This document shows, piece by piece, positions 52,828-62,538 of a DNA stretch of 64,000 nt. Numbering within the stretch: position 1 is the first letter of the stretch; every line of letters begins with the position of its first letter. The notes under the pieces were generated by a model, which saw only the letters and a list, made by a program, of their open reading frames with translations, was not told the origin of the DNA and did no database searches. Source of the DNA: Rhodopirellula bahusiensis. GTDB lineage: Bacteria; Planctomycetota; Planctomycetia; Pirellulales; Pirellulaceae. The translations under genes and the position numbers were made by a program. Location: positions 172,730-236,729 of the forward strand of contig NZ_NIZW01000011.1 of assembly GCF_002727185.1 (NCBI RefSeq). The letters run 5' to 3'.

Positions 52828-53256
52828 TTACTTGAGCAAGAATTCGCGGGATCCGTCCGGGCTCTCCAAGACCAATGTTGTTTGCGTGAAATCCGCAAGA
52901 ACAAACGAGCGATCGTCAAACTCGACGATGTCGCGTTCGGCCAGACGTTGCCTCTGCAACGGAATCACACGAACCCGTGTTCCGTTCAAAGAAACAATCG
53001 CGGTACCGTTGTCCCGATCGCGAAGCATCAATCCCAACAGCTTCAGATGAACCGGGCGAGATCCACTGGGCGTCGGAGTGGCTGAAGGAGCCTGCGCCGA
53101 ATCAGCAAAATTGGCCGCGTTGATTTTTGCAACGAGTTGAGGACTCGGCGTAGTGGGGTCGCCAGCATGGGCGGACATGGAGCCTAGTACGCCGACGAAA
53201 CAAACTGCCAGCACCTGACGTATTGGCCATCCAAATCGGAAGGTTGAATCGATCAA
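52828..53256 (-). CDS. Exported GspC HR-domain-like protein, 142 aa
   Basis: A signal peptide (QVLAVCFVGVLGSMSAHA) is followed by a Ser/Pro linker and a C-terminal strand-rich domain: VHLKLLGLMLRDRDNGTAIV, RVRVIPLQRQRLAERDIVEF, TTLVLESPDGSREFLL. That pattern (LxLLGxx...AII...Gxxxx..GxxI..) resembles the homology region of GspC, which links the inner-membrane assembly to the secretin. It lacks GspC's N-terminal transmembrane anchor plus PDZ domain. Its start overlaps the GspF stop (ATGA), as expected for the last gene of the type II secretion operon. Confidence 0.6.
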   Translation of the reverse strand: MIDSTFRFGWPIRQVLAVCFVGVLGSMSAHAGDPTTPSPQLVAKINAANFADSAQAPSATPTPSGSRPVHLKLLGLMLRDRDNGTAIVSLNGTRVRVIPLQRQRLAERDIVEFDDRSFVLADFTQTTLVLESPDGSREFLLK

Positions 53257-54485
53257 TTGAAGTTGCCTCCGGCGCTCATCAACGCCATAAAGAATGCTGC
53301 GTAGACGTAGCCTACCAGGCCACCCACAACCACGATGATTGCGGGTTCGATTAGCTTCTCGATCCGTTTGCGTTGGGTTTCGACCTGTCCCTCGTAGAAC
53401 TCACCGACATGTTCCAAGGTCGATGGCAGGTCACCGGTTTTTTCGCCAACCGCGATCATGCTCGCAAGCAAAGCACCAAAACCTTTGTCATGCAGGGAAC
53501 TCGCAAACCCGCCGCCTCTCGCGATCTGTTTCCTCGTTTGGTTCAGTCCACTTTGGAGATACTGGTTGTGTTGCAATGCAGCGGCTGTGATCAATGCGTC
53601 CTGAAGAAAGACTCCACTGCGCAATAGCAACGCCAGCGACGCGGCCAGTTGCTGTGTCTCGGCCATTCTTAGCAGACTACCCAGCAACGGAATCTGAAGC
53701 AGAAACTGGTCGATTCGGTACCGTCCCGGCGGCCATCGATAGCAAAGTCCTATCGCCGCGAAGACTGCTACAACGAGAACCGCGAGTGTTGTGCTGTAAT
53801 GGTTGATCCATGTCGATACATCAAGCAGCGATTGCGTCATCGCGGGAAGCTTTCGACCCATCGCGTCTAGGAATTTCGCCAGCTTTGGGATCGCCCAACC
53901 AATCAGATAGATCGCTACGCACGTTGCCGAAACGGCAACCAGGCAAGGGTAGGCCAGTGCCGACAGCAGGGCTCCTTTGGATTGGCGGCGCCGTTCCATG
54001 GCCTCTGAAGCTCGTCGAAGTGTCAGCGCAAGTTCACCCGATGATTCGCCGATCTCCGCCAGTTGCACGACCATTGGCGGAAATGCTTTTGAATCTGACA
54101 ATGCAGTTGCGAAAGAGATCCCTTGTTCGATTGCTTCGTTTAGCTTCCTACAAAGATGTCGCATCCGTCCATTCGGACAATGTTCGCTCAGTTCACTGAG
54201 GGCCGGTTGCAACGCGAGTCCGCTCGTGAGCATCACTGAAAGCTGCAACAGCATGAGCTCGATATCTACCGAGCGAATGGAACGGAAGCCGCACCCTTGA
54301 AGGGCGGAAATGTAGTCGCGACATTTGGCAACCGAATCATTGACAATTTGTTGCTCGTCAATTCCGATCAAACGAATGTCACGTTTTGCCAGAACTCGCT
54401 GCACGTCTTGAGGACAGGCCTCGCGCATCGTCCCTCGTTCGATGGATCCGCCGCTCGTTTGTGCAAGGTAAGAATAGACAGGCAT
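53253..54485 (-). CDS. gspF: Type II secretion inner-membrane platform protein
   Basis: 410 residues, the normal length. Two T2SSF domains with the E-x-S-G-x motif: QLAEIGESSGELALTLRRA and SMIAVGEKTGDLPSTLEHVG. Three spans: LAYPCLVAVSATCVAIYLIG, TLAVLVVAVFAAIGLCYRW, and IIVVVGGLVGYVYAAFFMALM at the end. It is the static platform that works with the GspE ATPase. ATG 54485 is chosen (MPVYSYLA); the frame opens earlier. It lies 4 bases after gspE. Confidence 0.93.
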   Translation of the reverse strand: MPVYSYLAQTSGGSIERGTMREACPQDVQRVLAKRDIRLIGIDEQQIVNDSVAKCRDYISALQGCGFRSIRSVDIELMLLQLSVMLTSGLALQPALSELSEHCPNGRMRHLCRKLNEAIEQGISFATALSDSKAFPPMVVQLAEIGESSGELALTLRRASEAMERRRQSKGALLSALAYPCLVAVSATCVAIYLIGWAIPKLAKFLDAMGRKLPAMTQSLLDVSTWINHYSTTLAVLVVAVFAAIGLCYRWPPGRYRIDQFLLQIPLLGSLLRMAETQQLAASLALLLRSGVFLQDALITAAALQHNQYLQSGLNQTRKQIARGGGFASSLHDKGFGALLASMIAVGEKTGDLPSTLEHVGEFYEGQVETQRKRIEKLIEPAIIVVVGGLVGYVYAAFFMALMSAGGNFN

Positions 54486-54489
54486 GATT

Positions 54490-55983
54490 TCACCAAGTTG
54501 CCACGCCGCGGATGATCTGCTCGGCGGTGGTGTCTCCCGCCTGAATCTTCTGAAGTCCGTCGTCGGAGAATAGACATGCGTCCGTCGTTTGCATGTGTTG
54601 ATGCAGCTCGGATTCGGACGCACCACCTGAGATCAAGTCCGACAGCTCGGCGCCGCCTCGCAGCATTTCGAAAATGGCGGTTCGTCCGATGAACCCTCGG
54701 CCAGCACAGTAAACACATCCCTGAGATCGAAACGCACCTGTGCCCTCGGCTGATGGGATTCCAAGAGCGGCGGCTTCGGTACGCGAGAGTGTCGCGGGAA
54801 CGCGGCAATGGGGGCAGAGTTTTCGAACGAGTCGCTGCGCGATTGCCATGCGAAGCGTTGCTGCGACCAGGAACGGTTGCACGCCCATGTCGATCAAACG
54901 GGTGACCACCCCGGCGGCATTGTTGGTGTGCAGAGTGCTGAAAACCAAGTGCCCAGTCAGGGAGGCCTTGATGGCAAGTTCCGCCGTTTCAGCGTCTCGT
55001 ATTTCGCCGAGCATGATGATGTCGGGGTCGTGTCGCAGGATGCTGCGCAGAGCACCCAGGAACGTAACCTTTTCCGCTGAGTCGACCTCGACCTGAGTGA
55101 CCCCCGGGATTTCATACTCAATGGGGTCTTCCACCGTGATCACGTTCCCGCCGCGAGTTGCCATTAACTCGGTGATCGACGTGTAAAGTGTCGTTGATTT
55201 GCCACTTCCCGTTGGCCCGGTCAACAGTATCAGGCCGCTTGGACTTTGCAGGGCTGATGAAAAGTGAACCATCTCGCGTTCTGCCATGCCCAGATTCGCC
55301 AGTGACAGTTCACTGTGCATCGGAGCCAGCAAACGGAGTGTCACTCGTTCTCCATAACGGGTTGGAATCGTAGCGACGCGAACGTTGATTTTTGGCAGTT
55401 GTGCGTCCGCTGCAATCGAGAAGCGACCGTCTTGAGGGGCACGCTTCTCGGCGATGTTCAGGCCTGCGAGGACCTTGATCCGGCTTGCTACACCCGCCTG
55501 CAGCTCGAGATCGATGTGCCGGAAAGTCTCCAAGATTCCGTCGACGCGAAAACGACATTCCAGCGAAGTTTCACTTGGGACGAGATGAATGTCTGACGCT
55601 CCGCGCAAGCAGGCTGCTCTGATCAACTCGGAGCAAACCTTCACGGTTTCGCAAGATTCATCCTCCGTGTCGTCCGAAATGCCTGCTTCAGCCCGAACGT
55701 GCACCTGTCCGAGCACACGTCGCATCGAATCTCTGTCGGCGCGAACGAACTGAATGGGTGACTTGATTTTGGTTGTCACGAAACGCCGAACGGCTGCAAG
55801 TCGCGGATTGCATGTGGCGACAATCACTTGATCGTCGATCTTACAGAGTGCAATCGTTTGAAACCGGCGTGCTCCCGCGGCAGGTAAAACACGGGACCAG
55901 AACGGGTCAATTTTCACTCGCTTCAGATCGATCTCTTCCAAGTCCGCCAGGCATTCGGTCGTTGGTGCTGTTGTGGTACTCAT
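54490..55983 (-). CDS. gspE: Type II secretion ATPase
   Basis: 497 residues. Domains: N-terminal N1E-like part (1-110), then the N2 and C-terminal ATPase core. Walker A GPTGSGKST (256-264), Asp-box VITVEDPIEYEIPG, Walker B IIMLGEIRDAETAE (322-335), His-box GHLVFSTLHTNNA, and the zinc site CPHC (390-393)/CVYC (423-426). It drives pseudopilus assembly. ATG 55983 overlaps the preceding stop. The N-terminal region is shorter than in canonical GspE, as in minimal systems. Confidence 0.95.
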   Translation of the reverse strand: MSTTTAPTTECLADLEEIDLKRVKIDPFWSRVLPAAGARRFQTIALCKIDDQVIVATCNPRLAAVRRFVTTKIKSPIQFVRADRDSMRRVLGQVHVRAEAGISDDTEDESCETVKVCSELIRAACLRGASDIHLVPSETSLECRFRVDGILETFRHIDLELQAGVASRIKVLAGLNIAEKRAPQDGRFSIAADAQLPKINVRVATIPTRYGERVTLRLLAPMHSELSLANLGMAEREMVHFSSALQSPSGLILLTGPTGSGKSTTLYTSITELMATRGGNVITVEDPIEYEIPGVTQVEVDSAEKVTFLGALRSILRHDPDIIMLGEIRDAETAELAIKASLTGHLVFSTLHTNNAAGVVTRLIDMGVQPFLVAATLRMAIAQRLVRKLCPHCRVPATLSRTEAAALGIPSAEGTGAFRSQGCVYCAGRGFIGRTAIFEMLRGGAELSDLISGGASESELHQHMQTTDACLFSDDGLQKIQAGDTTAEQIIRGVATW

Positions 55984-56537
55984 GGCACAACCTCCGAGAA
56001 GCCGACTACCAATTCCCACTGACAAGGCATCGAAGTCGATGTGCGTGTCATGGTGAGTTCGGTGACAGCCAGGTTGGGCAACGTTGTTTCGATGACCTTC
56101 ACGATCGTTTGCACGCTATGAAAGCTTCCTTCGAGCGACAAACGGTAGCTGGCGGAGTTCAATGTCGGAAGATTTGCATCGGGATATTCGGGGGTTGCGC
56201 TAACACATGTCACATCATTGGAATCAACCAAATCCAACACGTCGGCAAACGCCTCCACAACAGTCGGGCTCTGATGCGTGGGGTTTGGCAATGCGTCTTT
56301 CGCATTCAAAGGGGGCGTAGCCTGTTCAGCGAAGCCAATCTGCGTTGTGGGGTGCGAATCAGATTGCTGTTTGAGTTGCTGCTCAAGTAGCCCAATCCCG
56401 CCCAGCTGTTGCCGAGTTGCCGCGTCCAATTGCTCATGTTGACGGTGGCGTATGAAAGCTCCATATGCAGTTTGCAGCACCATTGCAACTGCAACGGCGA
56501 CCAAAACACGGCCGTGTCGATGCGGGTCAACGAACAT
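55980..56537 (-). CDS. GspM/PilO-like inner-membrane protein
   Basis: 185 residues from ATG 56537, overlapping the upstream stop by 11 bases. One N-terminal span (VLVAVAVAMVLQTAYGAF), a Gln-rich coiled coil (EQQLKQQSD), then a ferredoxin-like domain (NSASYRLSLEGSFHSVQTIVKVIE...LAVTELTMTRTS) as in PilO/GspM. It should pair with the GspL-like protein upstream. The frame opens 18 residues earlier. Assigned by size, topology and position. Confidence 0.7.
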   Translation of the reverse strand: MFVDPHRHGRVLVAVAVAMVLQTAYGAFIRHRQHEQLDAATRQQLGGIGLLEQQLKQQSDSHPTTQIGFAEQATPPLNAKDALPNPTHQSPTVVEAFADVLDLVDSNDVTCVSATPEYPDANLPTLNSASYRLSLEGSFHSVQTIVKVIETTLPNLAVTELTMTRTSTSMPCQWELVVGFSEVVP

Positions 56538-57729
56538 TGGCTGCAACGCTCCCATGAACAGACAACGGTTGCTCATTTGGCAGGAGGCCATTTTCCGAAA
56601 ACGTTAGTCGCAATTCGAACTGCACAAGATCACCGAAAGGAGTCGCTGACATCTCGGATGGCTGGACACGCGAGAGAAGCGATCCAAATTCGAGTTCCAG
56701 TCGTTCCAAAAGGTTGGACACCGTCAAGCAATCCATGGCCAAGCCGGAAAGTGTGATCCTTCGGTCCTTCAGTTCAATGCCTTGCATCCAGTGCCCCATT
56801 CCAGCGGTCGCTTCCAACGTACTCAACACCTGCGAGGGGCGTTTTGAGCTTGCCAACCGCTCACCAATTTGCTGTCGCAACCTATTTTGGTTTTCGATTT
56901 CGGCGGTCAGATTGGCTTGATTTTCTTCTTGAGCGTCAAGGTCTTGTATCGCCTTGGCTTCGGAACGATCGACGTCCTTTCTGAGCTGCTTCTCATAGTT
57001 CACTATTCGCGACAAAACAGTTTCGGCGTCCGCGAGGCGACGCTCTCCATGAATATGCAATGCCGCCGTCGTCGCAATGACGATCGTGGTGACAATCAGT
57101 GAATTCCGAAAGGCGTTGCTTGAATGAGTGGCTCGTTGGTCGGGCTCAATGATTGGTATCGTGCCGTCATTCGACAGATGTTTGGCCAGCCATTCTTTCG
57201 CCAGGTCACCATACGATTCGGTGTTATCTCCCTCGAAAAAATCTGTGATCTCATCCGGGGCCATATTCATCGACGCGAGACCAGTCAGTTTTCCTGCCCA
57301 AGCAGGGATCGCCGCCGTGACTTCGTCCAGCTGATCTTGTTCTGCTTGGGTAACCCACCAAGTAGAATCCGCACCGGAGCGGCGCATAGCGACATGACCA
57401 AGTCGCGAATTAAATGGAGAACTCCCTGAGTGTTCTTCGGCTTGCAGTGCCAGGGTCTGCTCAAGCTGTCCCGTCGGAATCGCTTTGGCAATTTTGGATG
57501 CCAGTGTGACTTCACCTGACCAAACTTCATCGGTCAGGATCCACACTCGGCCCTTTGTTCGCGGCCCGTCGTCGTAAGCCAATTCAATCGATTCGCCCAA
57601 ACTGAAATCTTCTGGTCGTTCCGTTCGTTTTGACCAAACGACATCACCTACAGGCCCAGCTGAAATGTCGACACGTGCAATGAAGCTATCGCTTACCAAT
57701 ACGACCGTGTGTTGAGTTGCTGTGTTCAT
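56527..57729 (-). CDS. GspL-like (PilM/PilN-type) inner-membrane assembly protein
   Basis: 400 residues. Residues 1-190 form an actin-fold-like cytoplasmic half (HTVVLVSDSFIARVDISAG; WILTDEVWSGEVTLASKI; WWVTQAEQDQLDEV), as in GspL/PilM. One span (FRNSLIVTTIVIATTAALHI, about 205-225) is followed by a long coiled coil and a ferredoxin-like PilN-type domain (WMQGIELKDRRITLSGLAMD). It links GspE to the inner membrane. ATG 57729 begins 3 bases after the pseudopilin stop. Confidence 0.75.
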   Translation of the reverse strand: MNTATQHTVVLVSDSFIARVDISAGPVGDVVWSKRTERPEDFSLGESIELAYDDGPRTKGRVWILTDEVWSGEVTLASKIAKAIPTGQLEQTLALQAEEHSGSSPFNSRLGHVAMRRSGADSTWWVTQAEQDQLDEVTAAIPAWAGKLTGLASMNMAPDEITDFFEGDNTESYGDLAKEWLAKHLSNDGTIPIIEPDQRATHSSNAFRNSLIVTTIVIATTAALHIHGERRLADAETVLSRIVNYEKQLRKDVDRSEAKAIQDLDAQEENQANLTAEIENQNRLRQQIGERLASSKRPSQVLSTLEATAGMGHWMQGIELKDRRITLSGLAMDCLTVSNLLERLELEFGSLLSRVQPSEMSATPFGDLVQFELRLTFSENGLLPNEQPLSVHGSVAANVR

Positions 57730-57731
57730 AC

Positions 57732-58685
57732 CTAAAGCCGCAATTCCATTTCAATCCGGACGTCCGAATTGCTGGTGACTGTGAAGTAGTGAACATAGGT
57801 CGTCCGTGCGATGAGTTCGCCAACGTCCAATTGGTCGTTGAGATTCAGGTCCAACCAAATGACCCCGCGTGCGGCGGCGGTTCCATGGACAAGGTCCGTC
57901 TTTGTTGCTTCGAAGGACCCAGACGGGCCGACCGGAATCATGACTTCTTCGACTGCTCCCGAAGTGCCCCCATTTCCGTTGACGCAGTACAGCAGTATCC
58001 CCGACTGTTGAAGGCCCAGAAGAGACGGGATGATTCGTAATCCAGTGATCCCGTCAATGTCAAACAAGCGGAACGTAACGGTTGACTCGAATTCCGAGTT
58101 TGAAATCGCAATCGACAGATCGGAAGCGTATCCATCCTCGGGAAGAATCGAATCGCCATCTGAGCCGGTGGATTGAAAGTTGACTGTCCCAGCTCCAGCG
58201 GTGATTGTTAACGGACGTCCCCAGCCATCGACTATGTTTGATTGCCCAACCCCAAGTTGCAGGTACGGGCCTCTCCAACCGCTGGACAAGCTGACGTCGT
58301 CGATTGAATCATTGTTGGAGTCAAATGTCTGAATTGAATGACTGATCATGCCGACGGGTTGGACTACAAGATCATCTGGGTCACTAGGAAACGATCCCGT
58401 GTCGGCGACAAAACCTTCCAGTATTCTTTGGCCGTTCAGCTGACGAATGTTGGAATCGCCGATCGTTGCCAATCGCATCGACTCCAGTACTCGTTGCGTT
58501 GCTTCAAAACGCGATTGATCAGCAATGGGATCGAGCGATCGCACCGCGATGGTCGAAAGAATGGCCAAAATCCCAAGCGAAACGATCAATTCCAACAGCG
58601 TCAACGCATGACGAATTTTTCGCTGCGGATGAATCGATTGGATGGTCTTGCAAGCCCGTGGCTCAGTGCAGTGTGAGAGCGACAT
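57732..58685 (-). CDS. Type II secretion pseudopilin, large (GspG-like)
   Basis: 317 residues with a 27-residue prepilin leader ending in Ala, then LTLLELIVSLGILAILSTIA. Glu at +5 is conserved, but Leu replaces Phe/Met at +1 and Ala replaces Gly at -1. The body has WRGPYLQLG and VDGWGRPLT, GspG-type motifs. The long C-terminal domain is strand-rich with a calcium-like DLNLNDQLDVGE segment. It overlaps the preceding pseudopilin by 23 bases. Extra length suggests a minor, tip-located pseudopilin. Confidence 0.8.
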   Translation of the reverse strand: MSLSHCTEPRACKTIQSIHPQRKIRHALTLLELIVSLGILAILSTIAVRSLDPIADQSRFEATQRVLESMRLATIGDSNIRQLNGQRILEGFVADTGSFPSDPDDLVVQPVGMISHSIQTFDSNNDSIDDVSLSSGWRGPYLQLGVGQSNIVDGWGRPLTITAGAGTVNFQSTGSDGDSILPEDGYASDLSIAISNSEFESTVTFRLFDIDGITGLRIIPSLLGLQQSGILLYCVNGNGGTSGAVEEVMIPVGPSGSFEATKTDLVHGTAAARGVIWLDLNLNDQLDVGELIARTTYVHYFTVTSNSDVRIEMELRL

Positions 58686-59217
58686 AAAGGTCGTCTCCTA
58701 CATCTGTGCTGGTCAATGCTGCCGTCGCTGTCGACGGTGGAATCGTGACAACGCCGTCGGGACCCGCGGAAACAATTCGCAAATCGCGAGGCACCGCGGT
58801 TGGAAGGACGTCTTGGACGAGAATGGAATGACTCCATGCATCGACCATGTACGGCGCGCCTGCGCTGACTTGATCACCCGTGGACGTCCACAAATAGGGT
58901 CCACGCCATCCAATCTTTGAATGGAACGAGAAGTCGATGGTGCCATCGCCAGTGACTGGATTCGCAAAAAGCCAATCGATGTCAAATCGATCGGACTCAG
59001 TTGCGGTTGTCGTGATCCCGTCCAGCGTGACGAATTTGGTATCGCGCCAATAGTCGCCCATCGCATCGCCGATCTGATTCAGCGAAGATATGGTGACGAC
59101 CTGATTCGCGTTTTGAATCGTGCCCGAATACACGGGAATCAAAATTCCCGATATCGCCACCAAGATGCAAAGGACAACAATCAACTCAATGAGAGTGAAT
59201 GCTGATCTCAATCGCAT
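58663..59217 (-). CDS. Type II secretion pseudopilin, medium (GspG-like)
   Basis: 184 residues: leader MRLRSA then FTLIELIVVLCILVAISGIL, Glu at +5. The body has WRGPYLW and VDAWSHSILV, GspG-like. Residue -1 is Ala. ATG 59217 gives a typical 6-residue leader; the frame opens 29 residues earlier. About 210 bases separate it from the first pseudopilin. Confidence 0.85.
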   Translation of the reverse strand: MRLRSAFTLIELIVVLCILVAISGILIPVYSGTIQNANQVVTISSLNQIGDAMGDYWRDTKFVTLDGITTTATESDRFDIDWLFANPVTGDGTIDFSFHSKIGWRGPYLWTSTGDQVSAGAPYMVDAWSHSILVQDVLPTAVPRDLRIVSAGPDGVVTIPPSTATAALTSTDVGDDLYVALTLH

Positions 59218-59429
59218 AACGTGCCCCGTTATTTGTAGTCGTTCCCGAACCGCGATCTGTTGGATGCTGAACGAGTCAGTGAACTTCTTTTGGTCCTCGA
59301 TCAAATGCTAATCGACGCAAGTCTGTAGCGTCTCAGTTGCTAAGTGCGTGGTCGAGTCAGTTGGATGCCCCAAAATGGGTCGTCAATCAGCGAGTTAGCT
59401 GAACGCCGATCCAATTTGTCCAAGCCGAC

Positions 59430-60158
59430 TTAGATGTTTGACGCAACCGCGAAGTAGTTCGACAAGCCTGTGGTGAGCCCTTCACCAGTTGGCGCGATAA
59501 CCGTTTTGAATTTGGCACGAGCAAGTGGATCGGTGCCATCGGTGATTTGAAACACGGCGATGAATCGTCCGTAGACGGACTCAGGGTTGAGCACTCCATT
59601 CTCAGGGAAGTAGATTGGAGCCTCAATGTTGGTTTCGCCATTGAGTTCGGAGATGGTTCCCAATCCCAAGATGATGTACTTGCCAGCAACGCCGGTTGTT
59701 TCCAATCCCAACGCGACTTGGGTGGCAGGTGTCAGGCCTTTGAGAACAGTGGTGTCGGTTAGTGCCGTTGCGGTTGATGGTTGGAATGTGTTGTCACCCG
59801 CCGTGTGAACTCCAACGCTTGAAATCCCAGCGGCAGTGAGTGGAGCACGCGTGAGTGCGGTCAACGTCACATCGGCCGTCGCTGCTGTCAATGAAGCCGT
59901 CAGCGTGTCCAAGTCGGTTCCGGTCAGGTCTGTCATCAAGCTATCCAGGTTGTCCGGATACGACAGGTACTGGGTCTCATAGCGTTGCACCGAATTGGCA
60001 ACTTCCGAGATATTCGCGACACTGGCACTCGCGTTGGTACGTCCAACCATGTCGGAGACGGCTGGGATCAAGATGGCGGCCAATCCAACGAGGATCATTA
60101 GCACGACAATTAATTCCACCAGCGTAAACGCGGTTCGTTTTTTAGGTTTGGTAATCAT
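59430..60158 (-). CDS. Type II secretion pseudopilin, first gene of the operon
   Basis: 242 residues: leader MITKPKKRTA, then FTLVELIVVLMILVGLAAIL with Glu at +5 and Ala at -1. The body is Thr/Ala/Leu-rich and lacks the WRGPY motif of the other two. ATG 60158 is supported by aaggaat at a proper distance. It is probably the major, abundant pseudopilin. The 304-bp gap upstream, shared with gspD, should hold the divergent promoters. Confidence 0.87.
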   Translation of the reverse strand: MITKPKKRTAFTLVELIVVLMILVGLAAILIPAVSDMVGRTNASASVANISEVANSVQRYETQYLSYPDNLDSLMTDLTGTDLDTLTASLTAATADVTLTALTRAPLTAAGISSVGVHTAGDNTFQPSTATALTDTTVLKGLTPATQVALGLETTGVAGKYIILGLGTISELNGETNIEAPIYFPENGVLNPESVYGRFIAVFQITDGTDPLARAKFKTVIAPTGEGLTTGLSNYFAVASNI

Positions 60159-60462
60159 TTGGGTATTCCTTGGGGACATATTCGAACGCAGTCGATGCCG
60201 CACCATCAAAATTGAATGTGTTTGATGCCTGGTGAAATTCAGGACCGAAAAACTCTAGCACGCAATCGGTGATTGCCATTGAAATCAAGTGGAAAACCGT
60301 GAAACAGGGAAGGTTTCCTCAAGATAGGGCTCCGCAACCGTTCACGATTGCAGGATTCTCTGTTCATAGCGTTCCAACCGTTATTTCCCTCAAGCCGTAA
60401 AGTCAGGGCAGACGACAAAACCGTTACGGGCTTCTACTACGTCAATCTCGGAGGGCACTGAG
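60159..60462. other. Divergent promoter region between pseudopilin operon and gspD
   Basis: 304 bases with no gene. It ends with ggaggg upstream of the gspD ATG. No operator recognised. Confidence 0.5.
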
Positions 60463-62538
60463 ATGTCAAACGCAGCTTCCCGGCTGAGGCGACAGCTCTA
60501 TGCAATGTCGTTGACGCTGGCAATCGGGTCATGGACTAGCGGGCAAGAATTGCCGCGGCCGACGCTGGAACTGAATGGTTCCGAGGGGAACAATCCATCC
60601 GACTTTCGAAACATGCTGCTTTTGGGCGAAGCAGCGGACATGGATGATGCCGTTCTGTCCGGACCCAATGTTCCCTCGAAGGGGCTGGCAAAGATCAGTC
60701 CGGTCGAACAGATCCCAGCTGGGCGATCGAGCGACTCGCTCAAGATCATTCAGTTCGAGGACGTTCCACTTTCGGAGGCGATGAAGCTCTTCGCGATCGA
60801 AACCGGGCTCAATATTCTCTGCTCGGCTGACGCGGGCAGTACGCCAATCACCGTGTATCTCCACGGCGTCGAACCCGTTGCCGCTTTGGAGGCAATCGTC
60901 AAAGCCAACGGGCTGTTCTACCGCATGGACAACGCATCAGGCATTTTTCGGATTTCCACAGCGGAGGAGTACGAAAAGGATCTGACCAGCTTTCGTGAAG
61001 AACAAACACGCGTATTCACGCTGCTCTATCCGAATCCGGTCGCCGTTGCGCAGGTCATCGGTCAGATCTACGGTGATCGAGTGGATTTGAACATGGCCGA
61101 TTCAGACACGGACGAACTGAACGATCTATCTCAGCGTTTCAATCGCTTCGATTTGGTGGATGGTCGAGCCTTAGGATTGGGGACTTTTGAAGCGTCGGGC
61201 GATGGCAGTGTCAGCTCGGGCAGCATCGGCGGTGGATCAAGTGGAGGACTGGGGGGATTGCAAGGCGGTGGCGGACTCACCGGCCGATCTCGTTCGCGAT
61301 CGCTGTTGAACCCGGGGGCAGTAAGTCGGGTTGGCGAAAACTTGACCGCCCGAGAGATCCAGGAGATTGAAAGCCGCATGGCTGCAATTGGTGACGTTTC
61401 CCATGAGACACGTTCGCGGTTGATGCATGAAGGCAAGGCAACCATTTACGTTTCGACTATCCGCCGGAACAATCAGATCGTTGTGCGGACTGCGGATGTT
61501 CACTCGATGGCGGAGATCGAGCAACTGATTCTCGAACTGGATGTTCCAACACCAACGGTTTTGCTTGAGGTAAAGGTTCTGCGGATCGAATTGGCCGACG
61601 GGGTGAACACGGCTTTTGAATACTTCTCTCAAGCAGATAGCATGGCAACAGGGTTTAGCGATGGGAGTCCCTACCCCTCTTTTCCTGGTAGCAATGTAGC
61701 CGGTCGTGCCTTGGCGTCTGGCTTGGGAGTTTCGGGGACTTTGCCAGGGGCGCTGACGTTTCAGGTCGTCGATCGAAACTTTCAGTTCCGAATGCAAGCG
61801 TTGAAAAGCCAAAACCGAGTGACCGCGTTGGCGACTCCATTGATTTTGACTGCCAACAATGAGGTCAGTCGAATCTTTGTTGGCGATACCCTGCCATTCA
61901 CTGTCGGATTCACACCTTCCCAAGTCATCGGTGGGATCAACGCTGCTTCGGGGGCTGTCAGTGCGACACCGATCACCGAGTTGCGTGATGTCGGCCAATC
62001 GTTGCTGATTACCCCCAACATCAACGCGGATCGGACGGTGACACTGCGTGTGGTGGAGGAAAACTCGGAGCGGATCTTGGGTGGAGCGTCGATTCCAATT
62101 CCAGATGCTACTGGGGTTGGCGTGACTTCGGTGAGCGTCGACACGGTTCGCCGCAGGACGGTCAGCGGCACGATGGTGGCTCAAGATGGGATGGCTGTCG
62201 CCCTGGGCGGTTTGATCGAAGAACGCATCAGTTCGTCGCATGACCGAGTCCCGATTTTGGGCGACATCCCTGGTGTCGGTTTCCTGTTCCGTCGGAACGC
62301 TGACAATCGGTCACGAAGTGAGTTGGTGGTGATGATCCGTCCTTGTGTCTTTAGTACGCCGAGCGAATCCGCCGCGCGGTCACAGACAATGCTTCACGAA
62401 CTGAGCTTGCATCCAAACAGCCCCGATGCAACCGGCGATCTCAATACCTATTTGGCGTGTGATGTGATCCGCGCCGAGCCTGAGTGCCGCGAAAGAGCCA
62501 AGCTCTTCCGGTTTCACAATGTGAAAGGCTCGCCGTGA
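60463..62538 (+). CDS. gspD: Type II secretion secretin
   Basis: 691 residues. The signal peptide MSNAASRLRRQLYAMSLTLA ends near WTSG. N-domains: IIQFEDVPLSEAMKLFAIETG (N0/STN-like, about 92-160) and FTLLYPNPVAVAQVIGQIYG (NolW-like). A Gly/Ser-rich linker lies at about 246-272. The secretin core contains DVPTPTVLLEVKVLRIELAD, LATPLILTANNEVSRIFVG, QSLLITPNINADRTVTLRV and the signature VPILGDIPGVGFLFRRN at about 597. It forms the outer-membrane channel. The stop overlaps the start of the lipoprotein gene (GTGA). Domain count is lower than in classical GspD. Confidence 0.93.
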   Translation: MSNAASRLRRQLYAMSLTLAIGSWTSGQELPRPTLELNGSEGNNPSDFRNMLLLGEAADMDDAVLSGPNVPSKGLAKISPVEQIPAGRSSDSLKIIQFEDVPLSEAMKLFAIETGLNILCSADAGSTPITVYLHGVEPVAALEAIVKANGLFYRMDNASGIFRISTAEEYEKDLTSFREEQTRVFTLLYPNPVAVAQVIGQIYGDRVDLNMADSDTDELNDLSQRFNRFDLVDGRALGLGTFEASGDGSVSSGSIGGGSSGGLGGLQGGGGLTGRSRSRSLLNPGAVSRVGENLTAREIQEIESRMAAIGDVSHETRSRLMHEGKATIYVSTIRRNNQIVVRTADVHSMAEIEQLILELDVPTPTVLLEVKVLRIELADGVNTAFEYFSQADSMATGFSDGSPYPSFPGSNVAGRALASGLGVSGTLPGALTFQVVDRNFQFRMQALKSQNRVTALATPLILTANNEVSRIFVGDTLPFTVGFTPSQVIGGINAASGAVSATPITELRDVGQSLLITPNINADRTVTLRVVEENSERILGGASIPIPDATGVGVTSVSVDTVRRRTVSGTMVAQDGMAVALGGLIEERISSSHDRVPILGDIPGVGFLFRRNADNRSRSELVVMIRPCVFSTPSESAARSQTMLHELSLHPNSPDATGDLNTYLACDVIRAEPECRERAKLFRFHNVKGSP

